Shown here one piece after another: positions 53,059-62,889 of a stretch of 64,000 bases of DNA; the first letter of the stretch is position 1, and every line of letters starts with the position of its first letter. Made by a program: the position numbers and the translations under genes. The stretch covers positions 371,324 through 435,323 of the forward strand of contig NZ_PHNT01000001.1 in assembly GCF_002834145.1 (NCBI RefSeq). Reading direction: 5' to 3'. This stretch comes from Roseovarius salinarum. Its GTDB lineage: Bacteria; Pseudomonadota; Alphaproteobacteria; Rhodobacterales; Rhodobacteraceae. The notes under the pieces were generated by a model, which made no database searches, was not told the DNA's origin, and saw nothing but the letters and a program-made list of their open reading frames with translations.

Positions 53059-53843
53059 TGCGCGCGCTGGGGCTCGCCGTGCTGCTGTGGGCCGCCGGGC
53101 CCGCGGCAGCGCAGGCGCCCGAGACCTCGGCGCGCCCCGTGGCACGGTCCGACGCGGCCGCCGCCTGCGCCTGCCCGTCGCGATCATTGCGCCCGGTGGT
53201 CCGCCCCTCCGCCTTGGTTGCGCCCGCCCGTGCCGTCATGAGGGTCAAGCCGCTTCGGCCGCGCGCCCGCCCGGCGGACTTGCCGCGCCGCGCGCCCGGG
53301 ACCCGCGCGGCCAGCGCGGTAGGCGCGATCTGCGGCGACCCCGCGCTTCGGGGCGAACGCCTGGGTCCGGTTCCGGGCCGCAAGCCCGGCTGCGGGATCG
53401 ACCGGGCGGTGCGCCTTCGGTCGGTTGCCGGGGTGCACCTGAGCCGGCCGGCGGTCGTCGATTGCGTCACGGCCCGCGCCCTCGGGAACTGGGTCGAGAC
53501 CGGCCTGCGCCCCGCGGTGGATCGCATTGACGGACAGGCCGCGGCCCTTGATGTCGCGGCGCATTATGCCTGCAGAACCCGCAACGGCCAGTCGGGTGCG
53601 AAGGTGTCCGAGCACGGCAAGGGCCGGGCGATCGACATCGCGGGCATCCGGCTTCGCGACGGCCGCGAGATCACCGTCGAGGATCACTGGCAGCGTGGGC
53701 GCCGGGGGCGCGCGCTGCGCCGGATGCACAAGGCCGCCTGCGGCCCCTTCGGCACGGTTCTGGGCCCCGAGGCGGATCGCTGGCACCGTGACCATTTCCA
53801 TTTCGACACCGCGCGTTACCGCGGCGGTGCCTACTGCCGCTAG
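53058..53843 (+). CDS. exported extensin-like (PF06904) family protein
   Basis: The 261-residue product has a signal peptide ([20 protein letters not shown]), a Pro/Arg-rich linker, and a C-terminal domain with GCGIDRAVRLRS, LSRPAVVDCVTARALGNWV, SEHGKGRAIDIAGIRL and DRWHRDHFHFD, the conserved His/Asp motifs of extensin-like proteins, which share a D-Ala-D-Ala carboxypeptidase-like metal site. A role in cell-wall trimming is inferred from the fold. The start overlaps the tyrosine-pathway gene's stop (TGATG), so it is cotranscribed. Its stop overlaps that of the convergent DUF2125 gene by 4 bases. Confidence 0.86.
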   Translation: MRALGLAVLLWAAGPAAAQAPETSARPVARSDAAAACACPSRSLRPVVRPSALVAPARAVMRVKPLRPRARPADLPRRAPGTRAASAVGAICGDPALRGERLGPVPGRKPGCGIDRAVRLRSVAGVHLSRPAVVDCVTARALGNWVETGLRPAVDRIDGQAAALDVAAHYACRTRNGQSGAKVSEHGKGRAIDIAGIRLRDGREITVEDHWQRGRRGRALRRMHKAACGPFGTVLGPEADRWHRDHFHFDTARYRGGAYCR

Positions 53844-54847
53844 CGCAACCGCAGGCGCGGTGCGCGGCCCAGCGGCACCGGCCCCAGCTTCACGCGGCCG
53901 CCGGCGAAAGTCAGCGGCACGTCAAGCGTGCGCGGGTTGCCCGCAAGCTGCGCGACCACGCCCAGCCCGTCGCGCAATGTTTCGGCCATGCCCTCCGACA
54001 GGACGCCGCCGCTTTCGGCCATTTCGAGGATCTCGCGCCAGTTGCGGGCCTTCACGGTCACGCTGCCCTCGGGCACACCGCCGGCGTCCACTTGCAACCT
54101 TCCGGCGGCCTGCAGCTCGAGCCGCCCCCAGCGCGCCTCGGCCAGGGCGATCTTGATGCGGCGCGGCTGCGGGCGCGCATCCTCGACGGCGCTGCGGTCC
54201 CAGGGCTTGTCGAACGTCACGGTCAGGTCGGCCGAGAAGGCGTCGAACCGTTCCGGCAGGCTGCCGGCCGGGTCGATCCGCCGCCGCCAGGGCAGGGGCG
54301 GGGCAAGCCCGTCGGCGGACAGGCCCAGCCGATAGCTGGCCTCGTCGTCGGCCGGCACCCGTTCGGCGGCCAGCGTCAGTGCTTCCATGCGCGTGGGCGC
54401 ATCCATGTCCTGCGGCGCCGTTTCAAGCGCCTCGGCGGTCAGCGTCGCGCGGCGCACGCGCAGCCGCGTCTCGGGTTCGAAGATCATGCTTGCACGCATG
54501 TCGCGGCTTTGCAGGTGGTATTTCCGCCGGGGCGTGGCGACAAGCTGGCGCTCGGGCCACGCGGCGATCACGTGGTTGGGCCGGTAGCTCAGCTTCATGA
54601 TCTGGAAGAACGGCGCCTCCCAAGCCAGCCCCGTGTCCGGATCGGCCAGCGCAAGGTCCGTGAAACCGGTATCGAAGCGGTTGGGAAAGCCGTTGACCTC
54701 CAGCGTGCCGTAGTCGGCCGCCCACCCTTCAGCGCGGCGCGCCTCGAACCAGCCGGCGTAGGCCGCGCGCAACTGGTTGGCGCCGATGAGCCAGTAGGCC
54801 GACCACCCCGCCGCGGCGACCAGGATCACGATGAGCAGCCGTTTCAT
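53840..54847 (-). CDS. DUF2125 family protein
   Basis: The 335-residue product has an N-terminal membrane segment (residues 3-21, MKRLLIVILVAAAGWSAYWLIG) and the family's domain: ARRAEGWAADYGTLEVNGFPNRFDTGFTDLALADP...WEAPFFQIMKLSYRPNHVIAAWP. Family members are anchored in the inner membrane with periplasmic domains and have no known function. The repeated beta-strand-like content resembles lipid-transport (AsmA-like) proteins only weakly. It converges on the extensin-like gene with overlapping stops. Confidence 0.88.
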   Translation of the reverse strand: MKRLLIVILVAAAGWSAYWLIGANQLRAAYAGWFEARRAEGWAADYGTLEVNGFPNRFDTGFTDLALADPDTGLAWEAPFFQIMKLSYRPNHVIAAWPERQLVATPRRKYHLQSRDMRASMIFEPETRLRVRRATLTAEALETAPQDMDAPTRMEALTLAAERVPADDEASYRLGLSADGLAPPLPWRRRIDPAGSLPERFDAFSADLTVTFDKPWDRSAVEDARPQPRRIKIALAEARWGRLELQAAGRLQVDAGGVPEGSVTVKARNWREILEMAESGGVLSEGMAETLRDGLGVVAQLAGNPRTLDVPLTFAGGRVKLGPVPLGRAPRLRLR

Positions 54848-54914
54848 GGCCCACCCCCTTTAACCTGCCTGTGCGATGGTGTTTACAGGCGTCGCGCAAC
54901 AAGGAACACCGCAA

Positions 54915-55445
54915 ATGACGCTTTGGGTCTTCGGTTACGGCTCGCTTGTCTGGAACCCGGGTTTCGAACCGGCGGACCGGGTGCTGGCCACGCTGCCGGG
55001 ATATACCCGCAGCTTCTGCATGCGCAGCGTCCACCACCGCGGAACGCCCGACGTGCCCGGCCTCGTGCTGGCGTTGGACCGGTCCGGGGCGGCCGGGTGT
55101 CCCGGCGTGGCGCTTGGCGTGCGCGATCATGAACGCGACACGGTGCTGGCCTACCTGCGCGACCGCGAACTGATCTCATCGGCCTATTTCGAGCAGGTCC
55201 TGCCCGTGGAGCTGGCTGACGGGCGGCGGGTCGAGGCGGTCACCTATGTCGTCGATCCCGGCCACGAGCAGTATTGCGGCGGCCTGCCGCTGGAGGAACA
55301 GGCCCGGATCATCGCCCGCGCCCACGGCGGACGCGGGCCCAACACCGAGTACCTGTTCAACACCGTCGCCCATCTGGCCGAGCTGGGCATCGCGGACGAC
55401 GACCTGCACTGGCTGGTCGATCGCGTCCGCGCCCTTTGCGCATAA
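54915..55445 (+). CDS. ChaC-like gamma-glutamylcyclotransferase
   Basis: The 176-residue product starts MTLWVFGYGSLVWNPGFEP, the GYGSL motif of the cyclotransferase fold, and continues with SVHHRGTPDVPGLVLALDRS and GxALGVRDHERDTVLAYLRDREL. ChaC enzymes cleave glutathione to 5-oxoproline and Cys-Gly. The likely catalytic Glu is in the SAYFEQVLPVEL segment. Length is at the low end for ChaC (about 180-230). It is transcribed away from DUF2125 and stands alone before the MotA-like gene. Confidence 0.9.
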   Translation: MTLWVFGYGSLVWNPGFEPADRVLATLPGYTRSFCMRSVHHRGTPDVPGLVLALDRSGAAGCPGVALGVRDHERDTVLAYLRDRELISSAYFEQVLPVELADGRRVEAVTYVVDPGHEQYCGGLPLEEQARIIARAHGGRGPNTEYLFNTVAHLAELGIADDDLHWLVDRVRALCA

Positions 55446-55513
55446 GAACTTGGCTTGACGCGCCGCAGCGCGTAGGGTGCCGCCAACAAGAACCTGTGCC
55501 GGGAGCCGTCCAG

Positions 55514-56752
55514 ATGGACCATCCGGACCGTGAGGTCGAGCCGCACTTTTCCCGCCCCGTCCGGCAGATCATCGTGATGCTGATCGTTCTGGGCCTGACC
55601 GGCGTCGGCGCCTTCCTGGCGGCGCCGCAGGTCATGCCCGTGTTCGAGGCGAACCCCTATCTCAACGGGTTCATCCTGTTCGTCTTCGCCATCGGCGTGA
55701 TCGCCTGTTTCTGGCAGGTCTTCCAACTCGTCGGCTCGGTCCGGTGGATCAAGGATTTCGCGGCGCAGCGGCCGGGCCACGAGATGACCAAGGCGCCGCA
55801 GCTGCTGGCGCCGCTGGCCACGCTGTTGCGCCAGCGCGGCAAGCGGATGCAGATCGCCTCGAGCTCGGCCCGCTCGATCCTGGATTCGGTGGCCCAGCGC
55901 ATTGACGAGGCGCGCGAGATCACGCGCTACATCACCAACATGCTGATCTTCCTGGGCCTGCTGGGCACCTTCTACGGGCTGGCCACGACGGTGCCGGCTG
56001 TGGTCGACACGATCCGCAGCCTCGCACCCGAAGAGGGCGAGGGCGGTGTCGCGGTGTTCAACCGGCTGATGTCCGGGCTCGAGGACCAGCTGGGCGGCAT
56101 GGGCGTGGCTTTTGCCTCGTCTCTGCTGGGGTTGGCAGGCTCGCTCGTCGTCGGGCTGCTGGAACTCTTCGCCGGGCACGGGCAGAACCGGTTCTACCGC
56201 GAACTCGAGGAATGGATGTCGACGATCACGCGGGTCGGCTTTTCGGCCGGCGACGGCGAGGGCAGCGTGGAACAGAACGTGCTGGCCGGCGTTGTCGATC
56301 ACATGGGTGAGCAGATGGAATCGCTCCAGATGATGCTCACCCAGTCCGACGTCAGCCGCGCGATGGTGGACGAGAAACTGGGCGTGCTGGCGGACTCGGT
56401 CGAACGCCTGACGGAAAGGCTGGCGGGCGACGACCGGCTCAACGAGTCCCTGTCGCGGCTGGCCGAGGGGCAGGAGCAGATGATCGCCGAGTTGCGCCAC
56501 CTCGAGCCGGGCACCACCGGCGAGGGGCTGGACCCCGAAAGCCGGATGCGCCTGCGCTCGATCGACGTGCAGATGCTGCGTATCCTCGAGGAAATCAGTG
56601 CCGGCCGGCAGGAGACGATGAGCGAACTGCGCACCGACATCGCCGCGCTCTCCAGCATTCTGACGCAAGCCCGGGAGCAACAGGCCCAGGGCGGCGCGCG
56701 ATCCGCCCGGAAGGCACGGCCGCCGGCCCCCGAGAACAGGGAGGAAAGCTGA
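55514..56752 (+). CDS. MotA/TolQ/ExbB-family proton-channel protein
   Basis: The 412-residue product has four membrane segments (about residues 17-38, 50-73, 142-162, 196-220), the cytoplasmic loop between the second and third, and the MotA/ExbB signature MLIFLGLLGTFYGLATTVPAVVDTI followed by GGMGVAFASSLLGLAGSLVVGLLELFAGH. After residue 225 comes a cytoplasmic helical tail of about 190 residues. Three bases separate its stop from the next gene, encoding an OmpA-family partner, so this is a stator-like pair. It is not near flagellar genes. Function unknown. Confidence 0.88.
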   Translation: MDHPDREVEPHFSRPVRQIIVMLIVLGLTGVGAFLAAPQVMPVFEANPYLNGFILFVFAIGVIACFWQVFQLVGSVRWIKDFAAQRPGHEMTKAPQLLAPLATLLRQRGKRMQIASSSARSILDSVAQRIDEAREITRYITNMLIFLGLLGTFYGLATTVPAVVDTIRSLAPEEGEGGVAVFNRLMSGLEDQLGGMGVAFASSLLGLAGSLVVGLLELFAGHGQNRFYRELEEWMSTITRVGFSAGDGEGSVEQNVLAGVVDHMGEQMESLQMMLTQSDVSRAMVDEKLGVLADSVERLTERLAGDDRLNESLSRLAEGQEQMIAELRHLEPGTTGEGLDPESRMRLRSIDVQMLRILEEISAGRQETMSELRTDIAALSSILTQAREQQAQGGARSARKARPPAPENREES

Positions 56753-56755
56753 CCG

Positions 56756-59587
56756 ATGCCCCTGTCGCGGCGCACCGGGCAGCGGTTCCAGGCATCGATC
56801 TGGCCCGGCTTCGTGGACGCGATGACCGGCCTGCTGCTGGTGCTGATGTTCGTGCTCACGATTTTCATGGTCGTGCAGTTCGTCCAGAGCGAGACGATCA
56901 GCGGCCAGGAAACCGAGCTTGACGAGCTGTCCTCGGAGGTCGCCGCGCTGTCCCGCGCGCTGGGGCTGGAACAGGACCGGAACGCGGCGCTTCAGGATCG
57001 GGTGGGCGAGTTGCGCGCCACGCTGGGCGACGTGCGCGCCCGGGCCGAGGACCAGGCCGCGCGCATCGCCAGCCTGCAGGCCGAACGCAAGCAGCAAGAG
57101 GCGGCGCTGGACACCGCGCAACGGCGCATCGCCAGCTTCGAGGAACAGGTTGCCAGCCTGATCGCCCAGCGTGACACGGCGCGGGGTCAGGTCGCCGACC
57201 TCGAAGGCGAGCGCGAGGAGCTCCTGTCGCAGCAGGAGGCGCTGCGGACCACGCTGGCCAGCCTGCGCGACGAGATCGACGCCCGCCAGGAGGCCGCGCG
57301 GCTCAACGCGGCCCGGCGCGAGGCGTTGGAGGCCCTGGTCGCCGACCTGCGCACCGAGACCGAGGAACAGGACAAGTCGCTGGCGGCCCTGCGGGAAAAC
57401 CTCGACGAGACCGAGGCCGAGCTGAGCGAGGCCGAACGGGCCCGCCTGACCGAGGCGGCGGCCGCGCAGGCGCTGCGCGAGCGTCTGGAGGATGCCGAGG
57501 CGGAGCTGACCGCGATGACGCTGGCGCTCGAGGAACAGCGCCGCCGCGCCGAGGAAACGCTGACCATGCTCGCCGCCGCGCGCGCCGCCCGGCAGGATCT
57601 CGACGAACGCCTGGCCGAGGCGCTGTTGGCGCAGCAGGAAACCGAGGCCGCGCTGGCGCGGACGCGCACGCAGCTCGAAAAGGCCGAAAGCGGTCAGGAG
57701 ATCACCGCCTCGCAGCTCAGTTCGGTCGAGGCCGCGCTGGCCGAGGCGCTGGCCGAGCTGGATACCAAAACCGCACGGACGACAGAGCTGTCCGGTGAGC
57801 TGGAGGACAAACAGGCGACGCTCGAGGAAACGCGATCGCAGCTGGAAGCGGCGCGTGCGGACTTCGCCGCCGAGAAGGCCAGCCTCGAGGAGCGCCTTGC
57901 CACGCTGCAGGCGAACCTGGCCCAAGCACGGGCGGCGCGGGACGATCTTGGCGAAGAAAAGGCGACACTTCAGGATCGTCTGGCGGCGGTGGAGGCACAG
58001 CTGGCCGAAACGCGCGCCGCACGCAGCACGCTGAGCACGAAGAACGCCACCCTCGAGGACCGCTTGACCGCGCTGGAAGCGCAACTCGAGGAGGCGCAGC
58101 AGGCCCGCCAGGAGCTGACCGAGGAGAAGGCCACCGTCGAGGACCGGCTCGCGGCCGTGGAGGCCCGGCTTGCCGAGGAACAGCAAGCACGCGGAGCGCT
58201 GGGCGAGGAGAAGGCGACGCTGGAAGAACGGGTCGCGGCGCTGGAATCCCGCCTGTCCGAGGCGCAGGCCTCCGGCGCGGAACTGAGCAGGGAGAAGGCC
58301 AGCCTCGAGGACCGTCTTGCCGCCGCCGAGGCGCAGCTGGCCGAGGTCCGGCAGGCGCGCGGCACGCTCAGCGCGGAGAAGGCCACCCTGGAGGAACGGC
58401 TTGCCGCCGCCGAGGCGCAGCTTGCGCAGACGCGGGACGCGCGCGACAGCCTGAGCGCCGAGAAATCCGACCTCGAACAACGCCTTGCAACCGCCGAGGC
58501 GCAACTGGCCGCGCTGCGCGAGACGCGCGGCGATCTCAGCGAGGACAAGCAGAGCCTCGAGGAACGTCTTGCCGCCGCGCTTGCGGCCAAGGTTTCGGCC
58601 CAGAACGAAGCGGTCGAGAACGCGGATCTGATCGCCGATTTGAAGACCGAGATCGATTCGCTGCGCGATGAGCTTTCGGCGACCAAGTCGCGTCTGGCCA
58701 AGGCGCTGGCCGCGGCGGAGGAGTCGGACCTCGCCGCCGAGGAAGTCCGCGAGCGCCTCTCGGCCGCGCTGGCCGAGAAGCTGGCCGCCGAGGAGGAGGC
58801 CGAGAAGACCCTCGGCGAGGCCGAGCGCAAGGATGCGCTTCTGGCGCAGGCGCGCGAGCGGTTGGAGCGCCAGCAGGCGAAAACCGACCGCGCGCAGCTC
58901 GAGCAGGAGCTTCTCAACCGGCAGGTGGCGGCGCTGCGCGAACAGCTGCAGGAGCTTCAGGGCCTGCTGGACGAGGCCAAGGCGCGCGAGGCCGCCACCG
59001 AGGTGCAGTTGCAGTCTCTGGGGCAGGACCTGAACGCGGCGCTGGCGCGGGTGGCTGCCGAGGAGCGCAAGCGCCGGCAACTGGAGGAGGAAAAGCGCAA
59101 GCGGCTGGAGGCACAGAAGGAGAACCTCGAAAAGTACCGGTCGGAGTTCTTCGGGCGCCTGCGCGACATCCTGGGCAAGCAGGAGGGCGTGCGCATCGAG
59201 GGCGACCGCTTCGTGTTTTCCTCCGAGGTGCTGTTCGCCCCCGGCGAGGCGGAACTGTCGGACGACGGCAAGGCCGAGATCGCGCGGGTGGCCGAAACGC
59301 TGCGCAACGTCATTCCCGAGATTCCCGACGGCATCGACTGGGTGCTGCGCGTGGACGGGCACACCGACAACGTGAAGGTCAAGCCCGGCGCCGAGTTCGA
59401 GGACAACTGGGAACTCAGCCAGGCACGGGCGCTTTCGGTGGTGCGATACATGATCGACGATCTGGGCCTGCCGCCCGACCGGCTCGCGGCGACGGGCTTC
59501 GGCTCGCACCAGCCGATCGACACCGCTGACACGCCCGAGGCGCGCGCCCGGAACCGCCGCATCGAGATCAAGTTCACCGAGAAGTGA
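56756..59587 (+). CDS. MotB/OmpA-type partner with a 700-residue coiled coil
   Basis: The 943-residue product has a membrane segment (about residues 23-43) preceded by Asp21 in WPGFVDAMTGLLLVLMFVL, the position of the proton-binding Asp in MotB-like stators. A coiled coil runs from about 45 to 790, including a 28-residue tandem repeat (373-610). A C-terminal OmpA-type peptidoglycan-binding domain follows (RVDGHTDNVKVKPGAEFEDNWELSQARALSVVRYMIDDLGLPPDRLAATGFGSHQPI...NRRIEIKF). The coiled coil would be periplasmic. MotB and TolR partners are far shorter. It pairs with the preceding gene. Confidence 0.85.
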   Translation: MPLSRRTGQRFQASIWPGFVDAMTGLLLVLMFVLTIFMVVQFVQSETISGQETELDELSSEVAALSRALGLEQDRNAALQDRVGELRATLGDVRARAEDQAARIASLQAERKQQEAALDTAQRRIASFEEQVASLIAQRDTARGQVADLEGEREELLSQQEALRTTLASLRDEIDARQEAARLNAARREALEALVADLRTETEEQDKSLAALRENLDETEAELSEAERARLTEAAAAQALRERLEDAEAELTAMTLALEEQRRRAEETLTMLAAARAARQDLDERLAEALLAQQETEAALARTRTQLEKAESGQEITASQLSSVEAALAEALAELDTKTARTTELSGELEDKQATLEETRSQLEAARADFAAEKASLEERLATLQANLAQARAARDDLGEEKATLQDRLAAVEAQLAETRAARSTLSTKNATLEDRLTALEAQLEEAQQARQELTEEKATVEDRLAAVEARLAEEQQARGALGEEKATLEERVAALESRLSEAQASGAELSREKASLEDRLAAAEAQLAEVRQARGTLSAEKATLEERLAAAEAQLAQTRDARDSLSAEKSDLEQRLATAEAQLAALRETRGDLSEDKQSLEERLAAALAAKVSAQNEAVENADLIADLKTEIDSLRDELSATKSRLAKALAAAEESDLAAEEVRERLSAALAEKLAAEEEAEKTLGEAERKDALLAQARERLERQQAKTDRAQLEQELLNRQVAALREQLQELQGLLDEAKAREAATEVQLQSLGQDLNAALARVAAEERKRRQLEEEKRKRLEAQKENLEKYRSEFFGRLRDILGKQEGVRIEGDRFVFSSEVLFAPGEAELSDDGKAEIARVAETLRNVIPEIPDGIDWVLRVDGHTDNVKVKPGAEFEDNWELSQARALSVVRYMIDDLGLPPDRLAATGFGSHQPIDTADTPEARARNRRIEIKFTEK
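57872..58585 (+). repeat. tandem 84-base repeats coding 28-residue coiled-coil units
   Basis: Units start at residues 373, 401, 429, 457, 485, 513, 541, 569 and 597 of the OmpA-type protein (EKASLEERLATLQ, EKATLQDRLAAVE, and so on), each 28 residues or four heptads, with no indels. The consensus is EKATLEERLAAxEAQLAExRxARxxLSA. Confidence 0.88.
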
Positions 59588-59593
59588 CCGTGG

Positions 59594-60562
59594 TCAGCGG
59601 ATCTCGATCGTCGTGGTCAGGGTGTCGATCACGCGCCCGGCGCGCTCGAGCGCCGCGCGCCCCTCGTAGCGCCCCGCAGGCCACCGGGGGGCGGTGAGGC
59701 GCCGGCCCGCGGCGCGGAAGAACTGCGCCTGGTCCTTTTCGAGGCGCGCGTCGTGGCGGATCACCTCGCCCTCGGGGCCTGTGATCGACAGCGCCATCAC
59801 GTCGCCCTGTCGCCCGCCGAAGGCGAATCCCCAGATCACCAGCGCCCGGGCCCGTGCATCCAGTGCCCCGGCGGCCGCCGCGCCGGACTTGACGTCGGCA
59901 TAGGCGGGCACGGTATCGGCGAAGCCCGCGTTTAGCATCGCGCCGGGGACATAGGGGGGTGCCGCCTGCCAGAGCGTGTCTTCCGGGTCTGCCGAACAGC
60001 CCATGCGGCCCTCCGGCACGAAGGGGTCGACGACCGCGCCGTCGCGGCGCACCGACAGGTGGACATGGGGAAACTGGGTGCGCCCGGAAAGCCCCACCCG
60101 GCCCAGCACCTCGCCGCGATCGACGGGCTGACCGGGGGTGGCGCGGACGCTGCCCTGCCGCAGGTGGCAGTACTGCGTTTCCCAGCCGCCGCCGTGGTCG
60201 ATCACCACCCCGTTGCCGCAGTCGCGTCCGTCGACCTCGGCGGCGCGGTCCGCGGTGTAGGCGATATCGGGCATCCCGTCGCGCACGGCCTTGACCGTGC
60301 CGGGGGCGGCCGCCAGCACATCGACACCCCGTTGCATCGCCAGCTGCGAGGGCAGGCCGAAATCGGTCCCCTTGTGCCCGTCGTAGGTCAGGCCGTTACA
60401 GGCGAAATCCTTGGCGTCCGGGCCGGGCGCGTGATCGACGTATTGGCGGACATGACAAGACAGGCCATCGGGGCAGTCGACGGGCAGGGCAAGGGCAATG
60501 TCGCCGGCCGCGGCAGGCGCGGCCAGCAGGGCAAGCGCCGGGGCGAGGCCCCGGCGCAGCAT
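59594..60562 (-). CDS. exported M23-family (LytM) metallopeptidase-like protein
   Basis: The 322-residue product has a signal peptide ([21 protein letters not shown]) and the M23 metal motifs: H63-KGT-D67 (HxxxD) and FPHVHLSV (HxH), with IDHGGGWETQYCHL between. M23 enzymes cut peptidoglycan cross-links or act as inactive regulators; ligands here appear intact. The C-terminal 120 residues form an additional beta domain. The start overlaps the clpA stop by one base (TGATG), and it converges on the OmpA-type gene 6 bases away. Confidence 0.88.
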   Translation of the reverse strand: MLRRGLAPALALLAAPAAAGDIALALPVDCPDGLSCHVRQYVDHAPGPDAKDFACNGLTYDGHKGTDFGLPSQLAMQRGVDVLAAAPGTVKAVRDGMPDIAYTADRAAEVDGRDCGNGVVIDHGGGWETQYCHLRQGSVRATPGQPVDRGEVLGRVGLSGRTQFPHVHLSVRRDGAVVDPFVPEGRMGCSADPEDTLWQAAPPYVPGAMLNAGFADTVPAYADVKSGAAAAGALDARARALVIWGFAFGGRQGDVMALSITGPEGEVIRHDARLEKDQAQFFRAAGRRLTAPRWPAGRYEGRAALERAGRVIDTLTTTIEIR

Positions 60563-62889
60563 CAGTCAGCGGTCAGGAGCGGCGGCTTCTTTCCCGACAG
60601 GCGCAGCCGGTCGGGGCCTTCGAGCTGAAGATCGATCTCGCCGTCCTTCACGCCCACATGCACGACGCCACCCTTGGCGAGCTTGCCGAAGAGGAGTTCC
60701 TCGGCCAGCGGCTTCTTGATGTGCTCCTGGATGATGCGGCCCAGCGGGCGGGCGCCCATCTTGTCGTCATAGCCCTTGTCGGCCAGCCATTCGGCGGCCT
60801 CGTCCGACAACTCGATGGTCACGTTGCGATCCATCAGCTGCGCCTCGAGCTGGAGAACGAACTTCTCGACGACCTGCAGGATGACCTCCTTGGGCAGCGG
60901 ACCGAAGGAGATGACCGAGTCGAGGCGGTTGCGGAACTCGGGGCTGAACGTGCGTTCGATCGCGGCCGTATCCTCGCCCTCGCGGCGTTCCCGCCCGAAG
61001 CCGACGGCGGATTTCTCCTGCTCGGCCGCGCCGGCGTTCGAGGTCATGATCAGCACGACGTTGCGGAAGTCCACCGTGCGGCCGTTGTGGTCGGTGAGGC
61101 TGCCGTGGTCCATCACCTGAAGCAGGACGTTGTAGACGTCCGGGTGCGCCTTCTCGATCTCGTCGAGCAGCAGCACGCAGTGCGGGTGCTGGTCGACGCC
61201 GTCGGTCAGCAGGCCCCCCTGGTCGAAGCCGACATAGCCCGGCGGCGCGCCGATGAGGCGCGACACGGCGTGTTTCTCCATGTACTCGGACATGTCGAAG
61301 CGCAGAAGCTCGACGCCCAGGATCTCGGCCAGCTGGCGGGCGACCTCGGTCTTTCCGACGCCGGTGGGGCCGGCAAAGAGGTAGTTGCCGATCGGCTTCT
61401 CGGGCTCCCTCAGGCCGGCGCGCGCCAGCTTGATCGAGGACGACAGCGCCTCGATCGCCTTGTCCTGGCCGAAGACCACGCGCTTGAGCGACCCCTCGAG
61501 ATCCTTGAGGACGGCCGCGTCGTCCTTCGACACGTTCTTGGGCGGGATGCGCGCCATCTTGGCGATGACCGCCTCGATCTCCTTGGTGCCGATCGACTTG
61601 CGCCGCTTCGACAGCGCCACGAGGTGCTGCGCCGCGCCGGCCTCGTCGATCACGTCGATCGCCTTGTCTGGCAGCTTGCGGTCGTTGATGTAGCGCGCCG
61701 AAAGTTCGACGGCCGTCTTGAGCGCGTCGTTGGTGTATTTCACCGCGTGGTGCGTTTCGAAATAGGGCTTCAGGCCCTTGAGGATCTTCGCCGCGTCCTC
61801 GACCGAAGGTTCGACAACGTCGATCTTCTGGAACCGGCGGCTGAGCGCACGATCCTTCTCGAAGTGCTGGCGGAACTCCTTGTAGGTCGTGGAGCCCATG
61901 CAGCGCAGCTTGCCACCCTGCAGGGCGGGCTTGAGCAGGTTGGAGGCGTCCATCGCCCCGCCCGACGTGGCACCCGCGCCGATGACGGTGTGGATCTCGT
62001 CGATGAACAGGACCGCGTCGGGATGCTCCTCGAGTTCGGAGATGACGGCCTTCAACCGTTCCTCGAAGTCGCCGCGGTAGCGCGTGCCGGCAAGCAGCGC
62101 GCCCATGTCGAGCGAGTAGATGGTCGTGTTGGACAGCACGTCGGGGGTGTTGCCGGCGACGATCTTGTGCGCCAGCCCCTCGGCGATGGCGGTCTTGCCG
62201 ACGCCCGGGTCGCCCACCAGCAGCGGGTTGTTCTTGCGCCGGCGGCAAAGCACCTGGATACAGCGCTCCACCTCGGCGTCGCGGCCGATGAGCGGATCGA
62301 CATCCCCGGTGCGCGCCTTGGCGTTGAGATCGACGCAGTACTTGGCCAGTGCGGATTCGCCGGCGTCCACGGTTTCACCCTCGCTTCGCGTGTTCTCGTC
62401 CTCCATGTCGTTGGCCCCGGTCACCGGGCGCGGTTCGCCATAGGCGGGATCTTTCGCCACGCCGTGGGCGATGAAGTTCACCGCGTCGTAACGGGTCATG
62501 TCCTGGTCCTGCAGGAAATAGGCGGCGTTCGATTCGCGCTCGGCGAAGATGGCCACCAGGACATTGGCGCCGGTCACCTCGGTGCGGCCGGAGGACTGCA
62601 CATGGATCGCCGCGCGCTGGATGACCCGCTGGAAGGCTGCCGTCGGCACGGCTTCGGAGCCTTCCACCTCGGTCACGAGGTTGGAAAGTTCCTCGTCGAT
62701 GAATTCCACCAGCGTGCCACGCAGTTCCTCGGTGTCGACGCTGCAGGCCTTCATGACCCGCGAAGCGTCGGGCTCATCAACGAGCGCGAGAAGCAGATGC
62801 TCCAGCGTCGCGAATTCGTGTTGGCGGGCGTTGGCCAGGGCCAGCGCCGCGTGGATTGCCTGTTCCAGCGTGTTCGAGAATGAAGGCAC
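60562..62889 (-). CDS. clpA: ATP-dependent Clp protease ATP-binding subunit ClpA
   Basis: The 775-residue product has the ClpA N-domain ([45 protein letters not shown]), two AAA+ modules each with a Walker A ([16 protein letters not shown]) and Walker B ([15 protein letters not shown]), and the ClpP-docking loop (IGF/L-type) region. It unfolds proteins for ClpP. A clpS gene usually lies upstream in alphaproteobacteria, but the 160 bases before clpA hold none. Length matches E. coli ClpA (758) closely. Confidence 0.97.
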   Translation of the reverse strand: MPSFSNTLEQAIHAALALANARQHEFATLEHLLLALVDEPDASRVMKACSVDTEELRGTLVEFIDEELSNLVTEVEGSEAVPTAAFQRVIQRAAIHVQSSGRTEVTGANVLVAIFAERESNAAYFLQDQDMTRYDAVNFIAHGVAKDPAYGEPRPVTGANDMEDENTRSEGETVDAGESALAKYCVDLNAKARTGDVDPLIGRDAEVERCIQVLCRRRKNNPLLVGDPGVGKTAIAEGLAHKIVAGNTPDVLSNTTIYSLDMGALLAGTRYRGDFEERLKAVISELEEHPDAVLFIDEIHTVIGAGATSGGAMDASNLLKPALQGGKLRCMGSTTYKEFRQHFEKDRALSRRFQKIDVVEPSVEDAAKILKGLKPYFETHHAVKYTNDALKTAVELSARYINDRKLPDKAIDVIDEAGAAQHLVALSKRRKSIGTKEIEAVIAKMARIPPKNVSKDDAAVLKDLEGSLKRVVFGQDKAIEALSSSIKLARAGLREPEKPIGNYLFAGPTGVGKTEVARQLAEILGVELLRFDMSEYMEKHAVSRLIGAPPGYVGFDQGGLLTDGVDQHPHCVLLLDEIEKAHPDVYNVLLQVMDHGSLTDHNGRTVDFRNVVLIMTSNAGAAEQEKSAVGFGRERREGEDTAAIERTFSPEFRNRLDSVISFGPLPKEVILQVVEKFVLQLEAQLMDRNVTIELSDEAAEWLADKGYDDKMGARPLGRIIQEHIKKPLAEELLFGKLAKGGVVHVGVKDGEIDLQLEGPDRLRLSGKKPPLLTAD

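Noticed and set aside
57872-58585. CRISPR-like or minisatellite repeat
   Set aside because: The repeats are contiguous 84-base coding units without spacers and match a heptad coiled-coil pattern in frame.
55244-59509. Open frame of over 1400 codons on the minus strand across the coiled-coil gene
   Set aside because: It is a mirror of the repetitive, high-GC coding frame of the plus-strand gene, with low-complexity Leu/Arg/Gly sequence and no motif, start signal or composition of its own.
55514-59587. Zorya-type defence system
   Set aside because: The MotA-like and OmpA-like pair is reminiscent of ZorAB, but no ZorC/ZorD, ZorE or other defence genes are present; neighbours are housekeeping genes (ChaC-like, M23, clpA). 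The long coiled coil is in the OmpA-type partner rather than in the MotA-like protein.
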